A DNA stretch of 64,000 nucleotides from Flavobacterium restrictum (GCF_007097245.1 NZ_VJZT01000012.1:1-64000); one strand, 5' to 3'; positions 19,391 through 27,953 are shown, counted from the first letter of the stretch. The notes: generated from the sequence alone by a model not told the origin. Made by a program: numbers and translations.

Positions 19391-19935
19391 TAATTAGCGT
19401 TTTTTAGTTGAGCATTTTTCATTGCCATTTCTAGTGGCATCACCAATTTATCTTTTCCAAAAATAAAATCTTCTCTTTCGTAACTAGAAGGAACCAAAAC
19501 CTTTGAAGTGGTCAAGTAAATCGCATCTTTCGGACACGCTTCTTCGCACAATCCACAAAAAATACAACGCAACATATTGATTTCATATATTTCGGCATAT
19601 TTTTCCTCACGGTACAAGTGTTTTTCGTCTCCTCTACGTTCAGCAGCCTTCATTGTAATTGCTTCAGCAGGACACGATAAGGCACACAAACCACAAGCCG
19701 TACAGTTTTCACGACCTTGTTCATCTCGTTTTAGCATGTGTTGTCCACGGTACACAGGACTCATTTCCCGCACTTGTTCAGGATAATGAATTGTTGCTTT
19801 TTTTGTAAAAAAGTGTTTGATGGTAATCAACAACCCTTTTACAATCGCTACAAGATACATGCGTTCCAAAAAAGTCATCTCCTTATTGGAGACCATTTTT
19901 TTTCTACCCGACAAGGATATAGTTTCTATTGACAT
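19390..19935 (-). CDS. nuoI: NADH-quinone oxidoreductase subunit I
   Basis: A 181-residue peripheral-arm subunit that carries clusters N6a and N6b. Two 4Fe-4S motifs are seen: CTACGLCALSCP and CIFCGLCEEACP. An N-terminal amphipathic region (LERMYLVAIVKGLLITIKHFF) places it on the membrane. In most nuo operons nuoI directly follows nuoH. Here an 801-base cassette with an ORF6N gene separates them. nuoI has no obvious promoter of its own. Confidence 0.96.
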   Translation of the reverse strand: MSIETISLSGRKKMVSNKEMTFLERMYLVAIVKGLLITIKHFFTKKATIHYPEQVREMSPVYRGQHMLKRDEQGRENCTACGLCALSCPAEAITMKAAERRGDEKHLYREEKYAEIYEINMLRCIFCGLCEEACPKDAIYLTTSKVLVPSSYEREDFIFGKDKLVMPLEMAMKNAQLKNAN

Positions 19936-20085
19936 TTTTATTTTTTTTTATTTTGAAGCTAATCCTGCACCCGAGCCTGAAAGAGCGAACTGGCGAAGCA
20001 ATCCGTTACAATTTTTTATGCCGAACATCGGTACAAAAGGATTTTTACTACTATCAGGGCTAGGGTATTTCGTATTTAATACACT
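19936..20085. repeat. Degenerate intergenic repeat downstream of the ORF6N gene
   Basis: The 150 bases between the ORF6N stop and nuoI carry no gene. On the minus strand they contain CCCTAGCCCTGATAG, then ATCCTTTTGTA and a GGATTGC...CAGG...TAGCTTC series. From memory this order resembles a dispersed intergenic repeat frequent in Flavobacterium. The copy is degenerate. Family membership was not verified. Confidence 0.4.
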
Positions 20086-20610
20086 CTAGTTTTTATAACC
20101 AATTTTCGTTCTTTCGATTCTGTTTTCATTCTTATCAATTAATTCATCTAGATAATTGAAAACAAGCTCTATGTTTTTATCGTGATTTATTAATTTTTTT
20201 TTTATATCCTCAATTTCTAACTTAACACTCAAATTGTTAGTTAGAAATTCTCTCATTTTTATAAATGCTTCGACTATTTTTATACTAAATTCAATTGCTC
20301 TATCACTGGTCAATATATTCCCTAACATCATTGTTCCATGTTCTGTAAAAACATAAGGCAAGGTTGACGAGAATTTTAATTTATTGAGGTGGTCGCAATT
20401 TGCTACCACCTGCTCTTTTTCAATAGCAGTCAATTGAAACATAAAATTATTTGGAAAACGTTTTGTGTTTCTTTTTACTTGTTGGTTCAATTGTTTAGTT
20501 GTAACTCCGTATAGTGTTGCTAAATCAGAATCAATCATTACCTTTTGATTTCTAATAAGTAAAATTTTACTCATTATAAATTCTTCTGTAATTATAAATT
20601 CTGTATCCAT
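20086..20610 (-). CDS. ORF6N-domain (KilA-N-related) DNA-binding protein
   Basis: A 174-residue protein. The ORF6N domain fills residues 12-100: a hydrophobic start (ILLIRNQKVMIDSDLATLYG), the helix VTTKQLNQQVKRNTKRFP, FMFQLT and LPYVFTEHGTMML. The C-terminal 60 residues are a likely coiled coil (EDIKKKLINHDKNIELVFNYLDELI). ORF6N was first named from phage proteins related to KilA-N and Bro antirepressors. Stand-alone copies are scattered in Bacteroidota genomes, with no settled function. It interrupts the nuo operon between nuoH and nuoI in the same direction. Its upstream region holds two palindromes and its coding sequence a related third one, which suggests self-regulation. The start at 20610 fits the family N-terminus. 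Confidence 0.85.
   Translation of the reverse strand: MDTEFIITEEFIMSKILLIRNQKVMIDSDLATLYGVTTKQLNQQVKRNTKRFPNNFMFQLTAIEKEQVVANCDHLNKLKFSSTLPYVFTEHGTMMLGNILTSDRAIEFSIKIVEAFIKMREFLTNNLSVKLEIEDIKKKLINHDKNIELVFNYLDELIDKNENRIERTKIGYKN
20388..20410. promoter_or_regulatory. Palindrome inside the ORF6N coding sequence
   Basis: GGTGGTCGCAA (20388-20398) and TTGCTACCACC (20400-20410) form an 11-bp inverted repeat with one mismatch and a 1-base spacer. It encodes the VVANCDHL stretch of the protein. It matches the upstream palindrome at 20632-20652 at 19 of 25 positions counting flanks. Confidence 0.5.
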
Positions 20611-20631
20611 TTTTTAATTTTTATTTTGGAT

Positions 20632-20652
20632 GTGGTCACAGATTGTGACCAC
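20632..20652. promoter_or_regulatory. Perfect palindrome upstream of the ORF6N gene
   Basis: GTGGTCACA (20632-20640) and TGTGACCAC (20644-20652) form a perfect 9-bp inverted repeat with a 3-base spacer. It lies 22 bases before the ORF6N ATG, in operator position. Confidence 0.6.
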
Positions 20653-20664
20653 CTGTATTTTAAC

Positions 20665-20688
20665 TTGAGGTGCCAATTGGCTTCTCAA
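20665..20688. promoter_or_regulatory. Second palindrome upstream of the ORF6N gene
   Basis: A 24-bp imperfect palindrome centred on GCCAATTGGC, with outer arms TTGAG (20665-20669) and CTCAA (20684-20688). It lies 12 bases beyond the GTGGTCACA palindrome, between it and nuoH. Confidence 0.5.
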
Positions 20689-20736
20689 AATGTAATTTTT
20701 CGTTATTCTATTATAGAATAGATTAAAATTACAATC

Positions 20737-21789
20737 TTAAAATCCCAAATAAGCTGCTATATCACTCCTCAAAAGCACAATTCCAGTAATCATAATATTT
20801 ACAATCGAAAGCGGAATCAATATTCTCCATCCCAAATGCATCAATTGATCGTATCTAAATCTTGGAATCGTCCAACGAATCCACATATAGAAAAAGATGA
20901 ATCCACAAATTTTTGCAAATAAAACAATAATTCCAATGATATTCCCAATATTCACCCCAACGTTTTCAACAACCCAACTCATTCCGGGATAATTATAACC
21001 TCCAAAGAACAAAATCGCTAAAATCGTAGACGAAATAAACATATTTGCATATTCAGCAAAGAGATAAAATCCCATTTTCATCGAAGAATATTCTGTATGG
21101 TATCCTCCAATTAATTCACTTTCGCATTCCGCTAAATCAAAAGGGGTCCTGTTTGTTTCTGCAAAAGCACAAATCAAAAAGATTAAAAAGGATAGTGGCT
21201 GGTAAAATACATTCCAATTCATTCCTGCTTGTTGTGCCGAAATCTCTCTCAAACTCAACGTTCCAGTCATCATCAACAAGGCAATCATCGACAATCCCAT
21301 CGCAACTTCGTAAGATACCATTTGCGAAGCGGCACGAACCGCTCCCATCAATGAAAACTTATTATTTGATGCCCATCCGCCAATCATAATCCCATAAACA
21401 CCCACCGATACTACTCCAAATACATAGAGTAATCCAATGTTTAAATCAGTAGCTTGTAATAAAATATCTCTGCCAAAAATATGTAATTTGTCCCCCCAAG
21501 GAATAACGGCACTCGTCATCAAAGCGGTACTCATGGCTATTGCGGGTCCAACAAAAAACAAAAATCGATTTGGGGTATTGGGTTCAAATTCTTCTTTCGA
21601 GAATAATTTCAATCCGTCAGCAAGTGGTTGTAATAAACCTCCCCACCCGGCACGATTAGGACCAACTCTATCCTGCAAGTAAGCTGCTACTTTACGCTCT
21701 GCCCAAGTAGAATACATGGCCATAATCATAGTTATGGCAAAGACCACAACAATAACAACACTTTTTTCTATAATAAACGTACTATCCAT
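20737..21789 (-). CDS. nuoH: NADH-quinone oxidoreductase subunit H
   Basis: A 350-residue membrane subunit of complex I that links the quinone chamber to the membrane arm, with eight to nine helices. Conserved segments include ERKVAAYLQDRVGPNRAG, FSLMGAVRAASQMVSYE and AFAETNRTPFDLAECESEL, whose acidic residues line the quinone-coupled proton path. It follows nuoG by 3 bases. The next nuo gene, nuoI, is 801 bases away because of the inserted ORF6N cassette. Confidence 0.96.
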   Translation of the reverse strand: MDSTFIIEKSVVIVVVFAITMIMAMYSTWAERKVAAYLQDRVGPNRAGWGGLLQPLADGLKLFSKEEFEPNTPNRFLFFVGPAIAMSTALMTSAVIPWGDKLHIFGRDILLQATDLNIGLLYVFGVVSVGVYGIMIGGWASNNKFSLMGAVRAASQMVSYEVAMGLSMIALLMMTGTLSLREISAQQAGMNWNVFYQPLSFLIFLICAFAETNRTPFDLAECESELIGGYHTEYSSMKMGFYLFAEYANMFISSTILAILFFGGYNYPGMSWVVENVGVNIGNIIGIIVLFAKICGFIFFYMWIRWTIPRFRYDQLMHLGWRILIPLSIVNIMITGIVLLRSDIAAYLGF

Positions 21790-21792
21790 TGC

Positions 21793-22818
21793 TTATGAAT
21801 TTGTATTATTAGCATTCAATGGAATTTCAGCCATACTAATTTTTTTCCGGTCTTCATCTCTACCCAAAAGAATATTTTTTTCGGTTGCTATTTCTACTTT
21901 TTCTAATTTTTGGGTGTAATTATTTTGATTGATAACCGAATCTTTCTCGAATTCTCTTGGGCTTTCGATTGTCCAATCTTCCACGTTTTTATGATCAAAA
22001 CGGCAACCGTTACAAATGAATTCTTCTACTTCATGGTACTCATCTTTGCGACCCGTTACCCGTTGTATTTCGCCACCAAACATCCAAACGGTTGTTTTAC
22101 CGCAACATTTATCGCAATCTCTGTGAGCATTATAAGGTTTGTTAAACCAAACTCTCGATTTGAAACGAAAGGTTTTATCGGTCAAAGCACCTACAGGGCA
22201 CACGTCAATCATATTTCCTGAAAATTCATTGTCAATCGCTTTCGAAATACAAGTCGAAATATTGGCATGATCCCCACGATCCATCACACCATGCACTCTA
22301 TTATCGGTCAATTGATCCGCAACTTGTACACATCGTTGGCATAAAATACAACGGTTCATGTGCAATTGAATATTTGGACCTATATTTTCGGGTTCAAAAG
22401 TTCTTTTTTCTTCAATAAAACGGGTTTGTGATTTTCCGTGCTCGAAACTTAAGTTTTGCAAATCACATTCTCCTGCTTGATCACAAACGGGACAATCCAA
22501 AGGATGATTGATCAACAAAAATTCGGTTACCGATTTTCGGGCTTCGGTGACTCTTTCAGATGATTTGCTGTTTACTTCCATTCCGTCCATACAACCCGTT
22601 ACGCACGATGCCATCAATTTTGGCATTGGTCTCGGATCGGCATCACTTCCTTTGGCAACTTCTACCAAACAACAACGGCATTTACCACCGCTGCCTTTTA
22701 GTTTAGAATAATAACACATCGCTGGCGGCACTACATCTCCACCAATCATACGTGCTGCTTGCAGGATGGTTGTTCCTGGCGCTACTTCTATTGACTGACC
22801 GTCTATTGTTACTTTCAT
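21793..22818 (-). CDS. nuoG: NADH-quinone oxidoreductase subunit G, short form
   Basis: A 341-residue peripheral-arm subunit. It has an N-terminal 2Fe-2S ferredoxin domain (1-90, with C...KCRCC), the His-Cys 4Fe-4S motif HPLDCPVCDQAGECDL and a further 4Fe-4S region (CILCQRCVQ, CPVGALTDK). The usual molybdopterin-oxidoreductase domain, which makes E. coli NuoG about 900 residues long, is absent. Only the N-terminal electron-wire part remains. I recall short NuoG as usual in flavobacteria. A final Cys-rich motif (DCDKCCGKT, CNGC) is also seen. It lies 43 bases after nuoF and 3 before nuoH. Confidence 0.93.
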   Translation of the reverse strand: MKVTIDGQSIEVAPGTTILQAARMIGGDVVPPAMCYYSKLKGSGGKCRCCLVEVAKGSDADPRPMPKLMASCVTGCMDGMEVNSKSSERVTEARKSVTEFLLINHPLDCPVCDQAGECDLQNLSFEHGKSQTRFIEEKRTFEPENIGPNIQLHMNRCILCQRCVQVADQLTDNRVHGVMDRGDHANISTCISKAIDNEFSGNMIDVCPVGALTDKTFRFKSRVWFNKPYNAHRDCDKCCGKTTVWMFGGEIQRVTGRKDEYHEVEEFICNGCRFDHKNVEDWTIESPREFEKDSVINQNNYTQKLEKVEIATEKNILLGRDEDRKKISMAEIPLNANNTNS

Positions 22819-22861
22819 TATCGGCTACTATTTCTTATTTCTGAAATCAAAATCGTTATTC

Positions 22862-24229
22862 TTAAATGTATTGTTTCGCAACTAAATGCTTCACTTTCTC
22901 AAAAGGTTCATTCACAAAATGGTCTCTGTTTTTTATTTTTTCTGGAAAACGAATGTGGTATTCAAACTCCTCTCTAAAATGACGAATTGCAGCAGCTACA
23001 GGCCACGAAGCGGCATCTCCAAGAGGACAAATCGTGTTTCCTTCAATTTTGGATTGAATACTCAAAAGCAAATCGATGTCTTCCTCACGACCGTGACCAT
23101 TTTCGATTCTATGTAATACTTTTTCTAACCAACCTGTTCCTTCGCGACACGGTGTGCATTGTCCGCACGATTCGTGGTGGTAAAAGCGAGAAAAATTCCA
23201 AGTGTTCCTAACAATGCAAGACGTGTCATTGTAAACAATAAAACCTCCAGAACCTAACATAGAACCTGTGGCAAAACCACCGTCGCTTAAGGATTCGTAG
23301 GACATTAAACGATCTTCGCCTGCGGCTGTTTTGTAAATTAAATGTGCTGGTAAAACAGGAACAGAACTTCCTCCTGGCACAAAGGCTTTCAATGGACGAT
23401 CGGAACTCATTCCGCCCAAATATTCGTCGGAATTCATGAATTCATAAACGGATAATCCCAATTCTATTTCATAAACTCCTGGATTTTTAATATGTCCCGA
23501 GGCAGAAATCAATTTGGTTCCTGTAGAACGACCGATTCCAATTTTGGCATAATCCGCACCTGAATTGTTTACAATCCAAGGCACAGCGGCAATAGTTTCT
23601 ACGTTATTGACCACAGTTGGGTTTGCCCAAAGTCCAGAAACCGCTGGAAATGGCGGCTTAATACGTGGATTACCTCGTTTTCCTTCTAGAGATTCTATCA
23701 AGGCTGTTTCTTCACCACAAATGTAAGCTCCTCCTCCTATTTGAACATAAAGTTCTAAATCAAATCCTGAACCTAATATATTTTTTCCCAAAAATCCAGC
23801 AGCTTTCGCTTCGTTAATGGCTCTTTCTAAAATTTTGTACACCCACATATATTCGCCACGAATGTAGATATAAGAACGGTTTGCACCCAAAGCATAACTG
23901 GAGGTAATCATTCCTTCAATCAATAAATGAGGGATATATTCCATTAAATAACGATCTTTGAATGTTCCAGGCTCTGACTCATCGGCGTTGCAAACCAAAT
24001 GACGTGGTTTTCCTGATTTTTTGTCAATAAAACTCCATTTCATTCCTGCGGGAAAACCGGCACCTCCACGACCACGCAATCCCGAAGTTTTCACTTCTTC
24101 GACTACTTCGTCTGGTGTTAGGGTTTTTAACGCTTTTTCTACCGAGGCATACCCACCGTTTGCACGATAGACTTCGTAGGTTTTAATCCCAGGAATATTG
24201 ATTTTGTCTAATAATATTTTTTGTGACAT
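22862..24229 (-). CDS. nuoF: NADH-quinone oxidoreductase subunit F
   Basis: A 455-residue subunit with the NADH- and FMN-binding site and cluster N3. The FMN/NADH loop GLRGRGGAGFPAGMKW and the 4Fe-4S motif ESCGQCTPCREG are present. I start it at the ATG at 24229 (MSQKILLDKI), one base after the nuoE stop. The longer frame to 24274 would overlap nuoE and adds an unconserved N-terminus. Confidence 0.95.
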   Translation of the reverse strand: MSQKILLDKINIPGIKTYEVYRANGGYASVEKALKTLTPDEVVEEVKTSGLRGRGGAGFPAGMKWSFIDKKSGKPRHLVCNADESEPGTFKDRYLMEYIPHLLIEGMITSSYALGANRSYIYIRGEYMWVYKILERAINEAKAAGFLGKNILGSGFDLELYVQIGGGAYICGEETALIESLEGKRGNPRIKPPFPAVSGLWANPTVVNNVETIAAVPWIVNNSGADYAKIGIGRSTGTKLISASGHIKNPGVYEIELGLSVYEFMNSDEYLGGMSSDRPLKAFVPGGSSVPVLPAHLIYKTAAGEDRLMSYESLSDGGFATGSMLGSGGFIVYNDTSCIVRNTWNFSRFYHHESCGQCTPCREGTGWLEKVLHRIENGHGREEDIDLLLSIQSKIEGNTICPLGDAASWPVAAAIRHFREEFEYHIRFPEKIKNRDHFVNEPFEKVKHLVAKQYI

Positions 24230-24230
24230 A

Positions 24231-24761
24231 TTATTTATCGTGTAATATAATTTTATCTCCTTTACAATCGGCAATCAATTGATCGATTTTTGTTTCATTC
24301 AAATGTTCCTTGTAAAAATCACCCAATTGCATCATTGGTGCATAGCCACAAGCTCCTAAACATTCTACGCCTCGTATTTCAAAAAGTCCGTCTGGAGTTA
24401 TTTCCCCAATTTTTACACCCAGTTTTTCACAAGTGTAATCCATCAAGTTTTCTACTCCATTCAAACAACAGGGTGAAGTTTGACAAAATTCAAACATGTA
24501 TTTACCAATAGGTTTTTGATTAAACATGGTGTAAAAAGAAACCACCTCATACACTTCGACAGGTTTTATCAAAAGTATTTGGGCGACTTTATCCATTAAT
24601 TCAATACTCAACCAATTCTCGTGAGCATCTTGAACTTCGTGTAAAACAGGCAATAAAGCTGATTTTCTTTTGTCTTCAGGATAATGACTGATTAATTCAT
24701 CGATGCGATTCATCAATGCTTCGGTCATGTTTATTTCTTGTTTGTGGTACGTTCTTTCCAT
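24231..24761 (-). CDS. nuoE: NADH-quinone oxidoreductase subunit E
   Basis: A 176-residue thioredoxin-fold 2Fe-2S subunit (cluster N1a). The four ligands are seen as C....C in CQTSPC and C...C in CLGAC. Together with NuoF and NuoG it forms the NADH-oxidising module. It is 82 AT-rich bases after nuoD, a spacer with inverted-repeat character. Confidence 0.95.
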   Translation of the reverse strand: MERTYHKQEINMTEALMNRIDELISHYPEDKRKSALLPVLHEVQDAHENWLSIELMDKVAQILLIKPVEVYEVVSFYTMFNQKPIGKYMFEFCQTSPCCLNGVENLMDYTCEKLGVKIGEITPDGLFEIRGVECLGACGYAPMMQLGDFYKEHLNETKIDQLIADCKGDKIILHDK

Positions 24762-24843
24762 TTTAATTATTTTAAATTTTGAATTATAAATTTTAAATAT
24801 TTTCGAATAATTTATAATTTAAAATTCATCATTTATAATTTTT
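24762..24843. repeat. AT-rich inverted repeat between nuoD and nuoE
   Basis: The spacer consists of two complementary AT-only stretches (around 24770-24805 and 24812-24840) centred near 24808, for example AATTTATAATT-like arms. It could form a hairpin in the long nuo transcript. No GC-rich stem, so it is not a standard terminator. Confidence 0.4.
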
Positions 24844-26082
24844 TTATGCGTCTAATTCTCCAGCAATAACATTTAAACTTGATAAAATAACAATTGCATC
24901 CGAAAGTAAAGCTCCTTTAATCATTTCTGGGTAGGCTTGATAGTATATGAAGCAAGGCCTGCGGAAATGCAATCGATATGGCGTACGACTGCCGTCGGTT
25001 ACGAGATAAAAACCAAGTTCTCCATTTCCTCCCTCAACAGGATGGTAGATTTCGGCAACTGGAACGGGAATTTCGCCCATTACAATTTTGAAATGATAAA
25101 TAAGGGATTCCATATTGTGATACACGTCTTCTTTTGGGGGAAGGTAATATTCAGGAACATCGGCGTGAAATTCGTTTCCTTCTGGCATTTTTGCCAAGGC
25201 TTGTTTAATAATGCTAATGCTTTCCCAAACTTCGGCATTACGAACGCAAAAACGATCGTACGTATCTCCAGATTTTCCAACAGGAACAATAAAATCAAAA
25301 TCTTCGTAGGAACTGTATGGTTGTGCTACCCGAACGTCATAATCAACGCCAGCAGCACGAAGGTTTGGACCTGTAAATCCATAAGCCATAGCTTTCTCGG
25401 CGGTAATGGCTCCCACATTTACGGTACGGTCAATAAAAATTCTATTTCTTTCAAACAGGTTTTCAAATTCTTTCCAAGCTATAGGGAAATCAATAAGAAA
25501 TGTATTTAATAATTCAAAAGCTTTTGGCGACCAATCTCTCTCGAAACCACCAATTCTTCCCATATTTGTTGTCAAACGGGCTCCACAAATTTCTTCGTAG
25601 ATTTCATATACTTTTTCTCTAAACTGAAAAACATACAAAAAACCCGTATAGGCTCCTGTATCTACACCAAGAATTGAATTACAAATTAAGTGATCCGTAA
25701 TTCGTGCCAATTCCATCACGATAACTCTTAAATATTGGGCTCTTTTAGGAACTTCAACACCTAATAGTTTTTCTAAAGTCATCCACCAACCCATATTGTT
25801 AATGGGAGAAGAGCAATAGTTCATACGATCCGTAAGTGGCGTGATTTGGTAAAAAGGACGGTTTTCGGCAATTTTTTCAAAAGCTCTGTGAATGTAACCA
25901 ATAGTAGGTTCGGCTTCCAGAATTTTCTCCCCATCCATCAACAAGATATTTTGAAAAATACCGTGTGTAGCAGGATGTGTTGGACCTAAATTCAAGATAG
26001 AAAGCTCGCTTCCATCTTCATTGTGCCGTTCTTGGATTATTTTAGCATAGCGATGCTCTGGTGGTAATAATAGTTCTGACAT
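24844..26082 (-). CDS. nuoD: NADH-quinone oxidoreductase subunit D
   Basis: A 412-residue peripheral-arm subunit, homologous to the large subunit of NiFe hydrogenases but without the metal cysteines. It forms the quinone site with NuoB. Visible are LGPTHPATHGIFQNILLMDGE, with the quinone-site histidine, and GYIHRAFEKIAE. It is 32 bases after nuoC. NuoC and NuoD are separate here, not fused as in E. coli. Confidence 0.96.
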   Translation of the reverse strand: MSELLLPPEHRYAKIIQERHNEDGSELSILNLGPTHPATHGIFQNILLMDGEKILEAEPTIGYIHRAFEKIAENRPFYQITPLTDRMNYCSSPINNMGWWMTLEKLLGVEVPKRAQYLRVIVMELARITDHLICNSILGVDTGAYTGFLYVFQFREKVYEIYEEICGARLTTNMGRIGGFERDWSPKAFELLNTFLIDFPIAWKEFENLFERNRIFIDRTVNVGAITAEKAMAYGFTGPNLRAAGVDYDVRVAQPYSSYEDFDFIVPVGKSGDTYDRFCVRNAEVWESISIIKQALAKMPEGNEFHADVPEYYLPPKEDVYHNMESLIYHFKIVMGEIPVPVAEIYHPVEGGNGELGFYLVTDGSRTPYRLHFRRPCFIYYQAYPEMIKGALLSDAIVILSSLNVIAGELDA

Positions 26083-26114
26083 TTATCTAATGTGAAAAAT
26101 TATATGATGTGTTT

Positions 26115-26636
26115 CTAGCTATTTATTGTTGTTCTTCCAAAGAAACGGTCGTCTTTATCAGTTCTTCCGCTGTCTTCCATTGGGAATTCTTTTCGCATCG
26201 GATGCGAAATCATTTCATCCATGTTCAAAATACGTTTCAATTGTGGATGCCCGATGAAGTTGATTCCAAAAAAATCCCAAGTTTCTCTTTCCATCCAATT
26301 GGAACTCAAGAAAATATTGGATATTGTTTTTATTTCGGGTTTTGCTCCATTTATAAAAGACTTAATTTTGATGCGTTTGTTTTCGTACCAATTGTGCAAA
26401 TGATATACGACTGCAAATTGCCTTTCTTCTTCATTATCAGGATAATGAATACCACATAAATCGGTTAAAAAATGAAAGCGTAATGTTGGGTCGTTTTTCA
26501 AGAAGAGAATCACAGCCGTAATTTTGTCAGCATCAACTTCAAATGAAAAAATATCTTTTTCTTGATCGAATTGAAAAACCGCCGAACCAAAAGTGGCCAC
26601 TAGTTTTTCTTGGATTTCTATTGTTTCTAAAGCCAT
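26115..26636 (-). CDS. nuoC: NADH-quinone oxidoreductase subunit C
   Basis: A 173-residue peripheral-arm subunit without cofactors. The family signature is ERETWDFFGINFIGHPQLKR, followed by HPMRKEFPM near the C-terminus. It begins 2 bases after the nuoB stop. Confidence 0.95.
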   Translation of the reverse strand: MALETIEIQEKLVATFGSAVFQFDQEKDIFSFEVDADKITAVILFLKNDPTLRFHFLTDLCGIHYPDNEEERQFAVVYHLHNWYENKRIKIKSFINGAKPEIKTISNIFLSSNWMERETWDFFGINFIGHPQLKRILNMDEMISHPMRKEFPMEDSGRTDKDDRFFGRTTINS

Positions 26637-26638
26637 TT

Positions 26639-27187
26639 TTATTTGATATTATAAGAAGCCAATAATTCTTGATACTCGGGAGAACTTCTTCTTCTTACGG
26701 ATTCGCTTTTTACTATTTCTTGCAATTTCATCACGCCATCCACAATTTGTTCCGGTCTTGGCGGACAACCAGGTACATAAACGTCAACAGGTATTACTTT
26801 ATCAATTCCCTGCAAAACCGAATAAGTGTCAAAAATCCCACCAGAACACGCACAAGCACCAACAGCAATAACCCAACGAGGCTCTGACATTTGCTCGTAC
26901 ACTTGTCGTAAAATGGGTGCCATTTTTTTAGAAATCGTCCCCATTACCATTAACATATCGGCTTGACGAGGAGAAAAACTTACTCTTTCTGATCCAAATC
27001 GGGCTAAATCGTAATGCGATGCCATGGTTGCCATAAATTCGATACCACAACAAGAGGTTGCAAAAGGCAATGGCCAAAGCGAATTGGCGCGTGCTAGACC
27101 AACGACATCATTGAGTTTTGTAGCAAAAAAACCTTCGCCTGAAACACCTTCTGGAGGTGCTACCATTTCTATATTTGAATTGCTCAT
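26639..27187 (-). CDS. nuoB: NADH-quinone oxidoreductase subunit B
   Basis: A 182-residue subunit holding cluster N2, the last Fe-S centre before quinone. Ligands are the adjacent cysteines of [10 protein letters not shown] plus those of GACACSGG and [10 protein letters not shown]. It lies 164 bases after nuoA, across a spacer with 7-bp tandem repeats. Confidence 0.96.
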   Translation of the reverse strand: MSNSNIEMVAPPEGVSGEGFFATKLNDVVGLARANSLWPLPFATSCCGIEFMATMASHYDLARFGSERVSFSPRQADMLMVMGTISKKMAPILRQVYEQMSEPRWVIAVGACACSGGIFDTYSVLQGIDKVIPVDVYVPGCPPRPEQIVDGVMKLQEIVKSESVRRRSSPEYQELLASYNIK

Positions 27188-27192
27188 TTTAA

Positions 27193-27345
27193 TTTTAGAT
27201 TTTAGATTTTAGATTTTAGATTCCTGTGAATCTTTAAAAAAAATCATTTTTTAAATCAATATTTTAATTTGAGAAATTTATTTTAAATCTAAAATGCTAT
27301 AATTTAACTGTTGTCAAATATAAAATCTAAAATCTAAAATTTAAA
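27193..27345. repeat. 7-bp tandem repeat and inverted copies between nuoA and nuoB
   Basis: Four perfect TTTTAGA units run from 27193 to 27220. The opposite end of the spacer (about 27320-27345) carries the inverse motif TCTAAAATCTAAAAT, and a further copy (ATCTAAAAT) lies near 27288. The two ends can pair across about 100 bases. Confidence 0.6.
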
Positions 27346-27351
27346 ATTTCT

Positions 27352-27717
27352 CTATTCCCATTCTAATGCTTTCTTCTTGATGATGTAAAAGAACCCCACC
27401 AATAATAAAAACATGAACACAATCATTTTAAACATACCTTCGATACCTAATTCTTTGAAATTGATTGCCCAAGGGTATAAAAAGATTACTTCGACATCAA
27501 ATAATACAAAAAGAATGGCTACTAAAAAGTATTTAACCGAAAAAGGAATTCGGGCATTACCTACGGATTCGATCCCGCATTCAAAGTTTTTATCTTTGGT
27601 CTCGGAGTTTCTTTTTGGCCCTAATTTTCCAGAAACAAAAATGGTTCCTGCAACAAATCCTACTGCTAAAACGAGTTGCATCAGGATAGGAATATAATTT
27701 ATTTGATCGGATTGCAT
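27352..27717 (-). CDS. nuoA: NADH-quinone oxidoreductase subunit A
   Basis: A 121-residue membrane subunit with three helices. Its conserved loop (FECGIESVGNARIPFSVKYFLVA, a little shorter than most) contacts the quinone chamber. First gene of the 14-gene operon. I start it at the ATG at 27717 (MQSDQINYIPI), because the promoter at 27747-27777 lies inside the longer open frame. Confidence 0.93.
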   Translation of the reverse strand: MQSDQINYIPILMQLVLAVGFVAGTIFVSGKLGPKRNSETKDKNFECGIESVGNARIPFSVKYFLVAILFVLFDVEVIFLYPWAINFKELGIEGMFKMIVFMFLLLVGFFYIIKKKALEWE

Positions 27718-27746
27718 AATATGTGTATTTGTTATAAAACAAGCTA

Positions 27747-27777
27747 CAAATATAGCTTTAGCGCATTTAAAACACAA
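27747..27777 (-). promoter_or_regulatory. Promoter of the nuo operon
   Basis: On the minus strand TTG (27777-27775) is followed 20 bases later by TATATTTG (27754-27747), which fits the TTTG / TAnnTTTG pattern. The leader to the nuoA ATG would be about 25 bases. Confidence 0.6.
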
Positions 27778-27885
27778 GCTAATGACTAGAATTAGTTTCA
27801 GTCAAAATACGGTTTTCTTGTAATTTTTAATGATTATAAATAATCCTGTATTTATAATCTTGTTTATTGAGTTTTATGTAAAAAA

Positions 27886-27916
27886 AAACGTTCCGAAATA
27901 AATCGAAACGTTTTTT
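27886..27916 (-). terminator. Terminator of the cold shock gene
   Basis: An AACGTTTCGA / TCGGAACGTT-type hairpin (complements AACGTTCCGA and TCGAAACGTT on the plus strand, with one mismatch) is flanked by A- and T-runs. It lies about 40 bases past the stop at 27954. Confidence 0.7.
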
Positions 27917-27953
27917 AGACATTTGTGCCAAAAATAGGTAACTATTTTTATGC

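Noticed and set aside
20086..20610. Prophage remnant in the nuo operon
   Set aside because: ORF6N domains occur in phages, but no other phage gene, integrase or attachment site is seen here.
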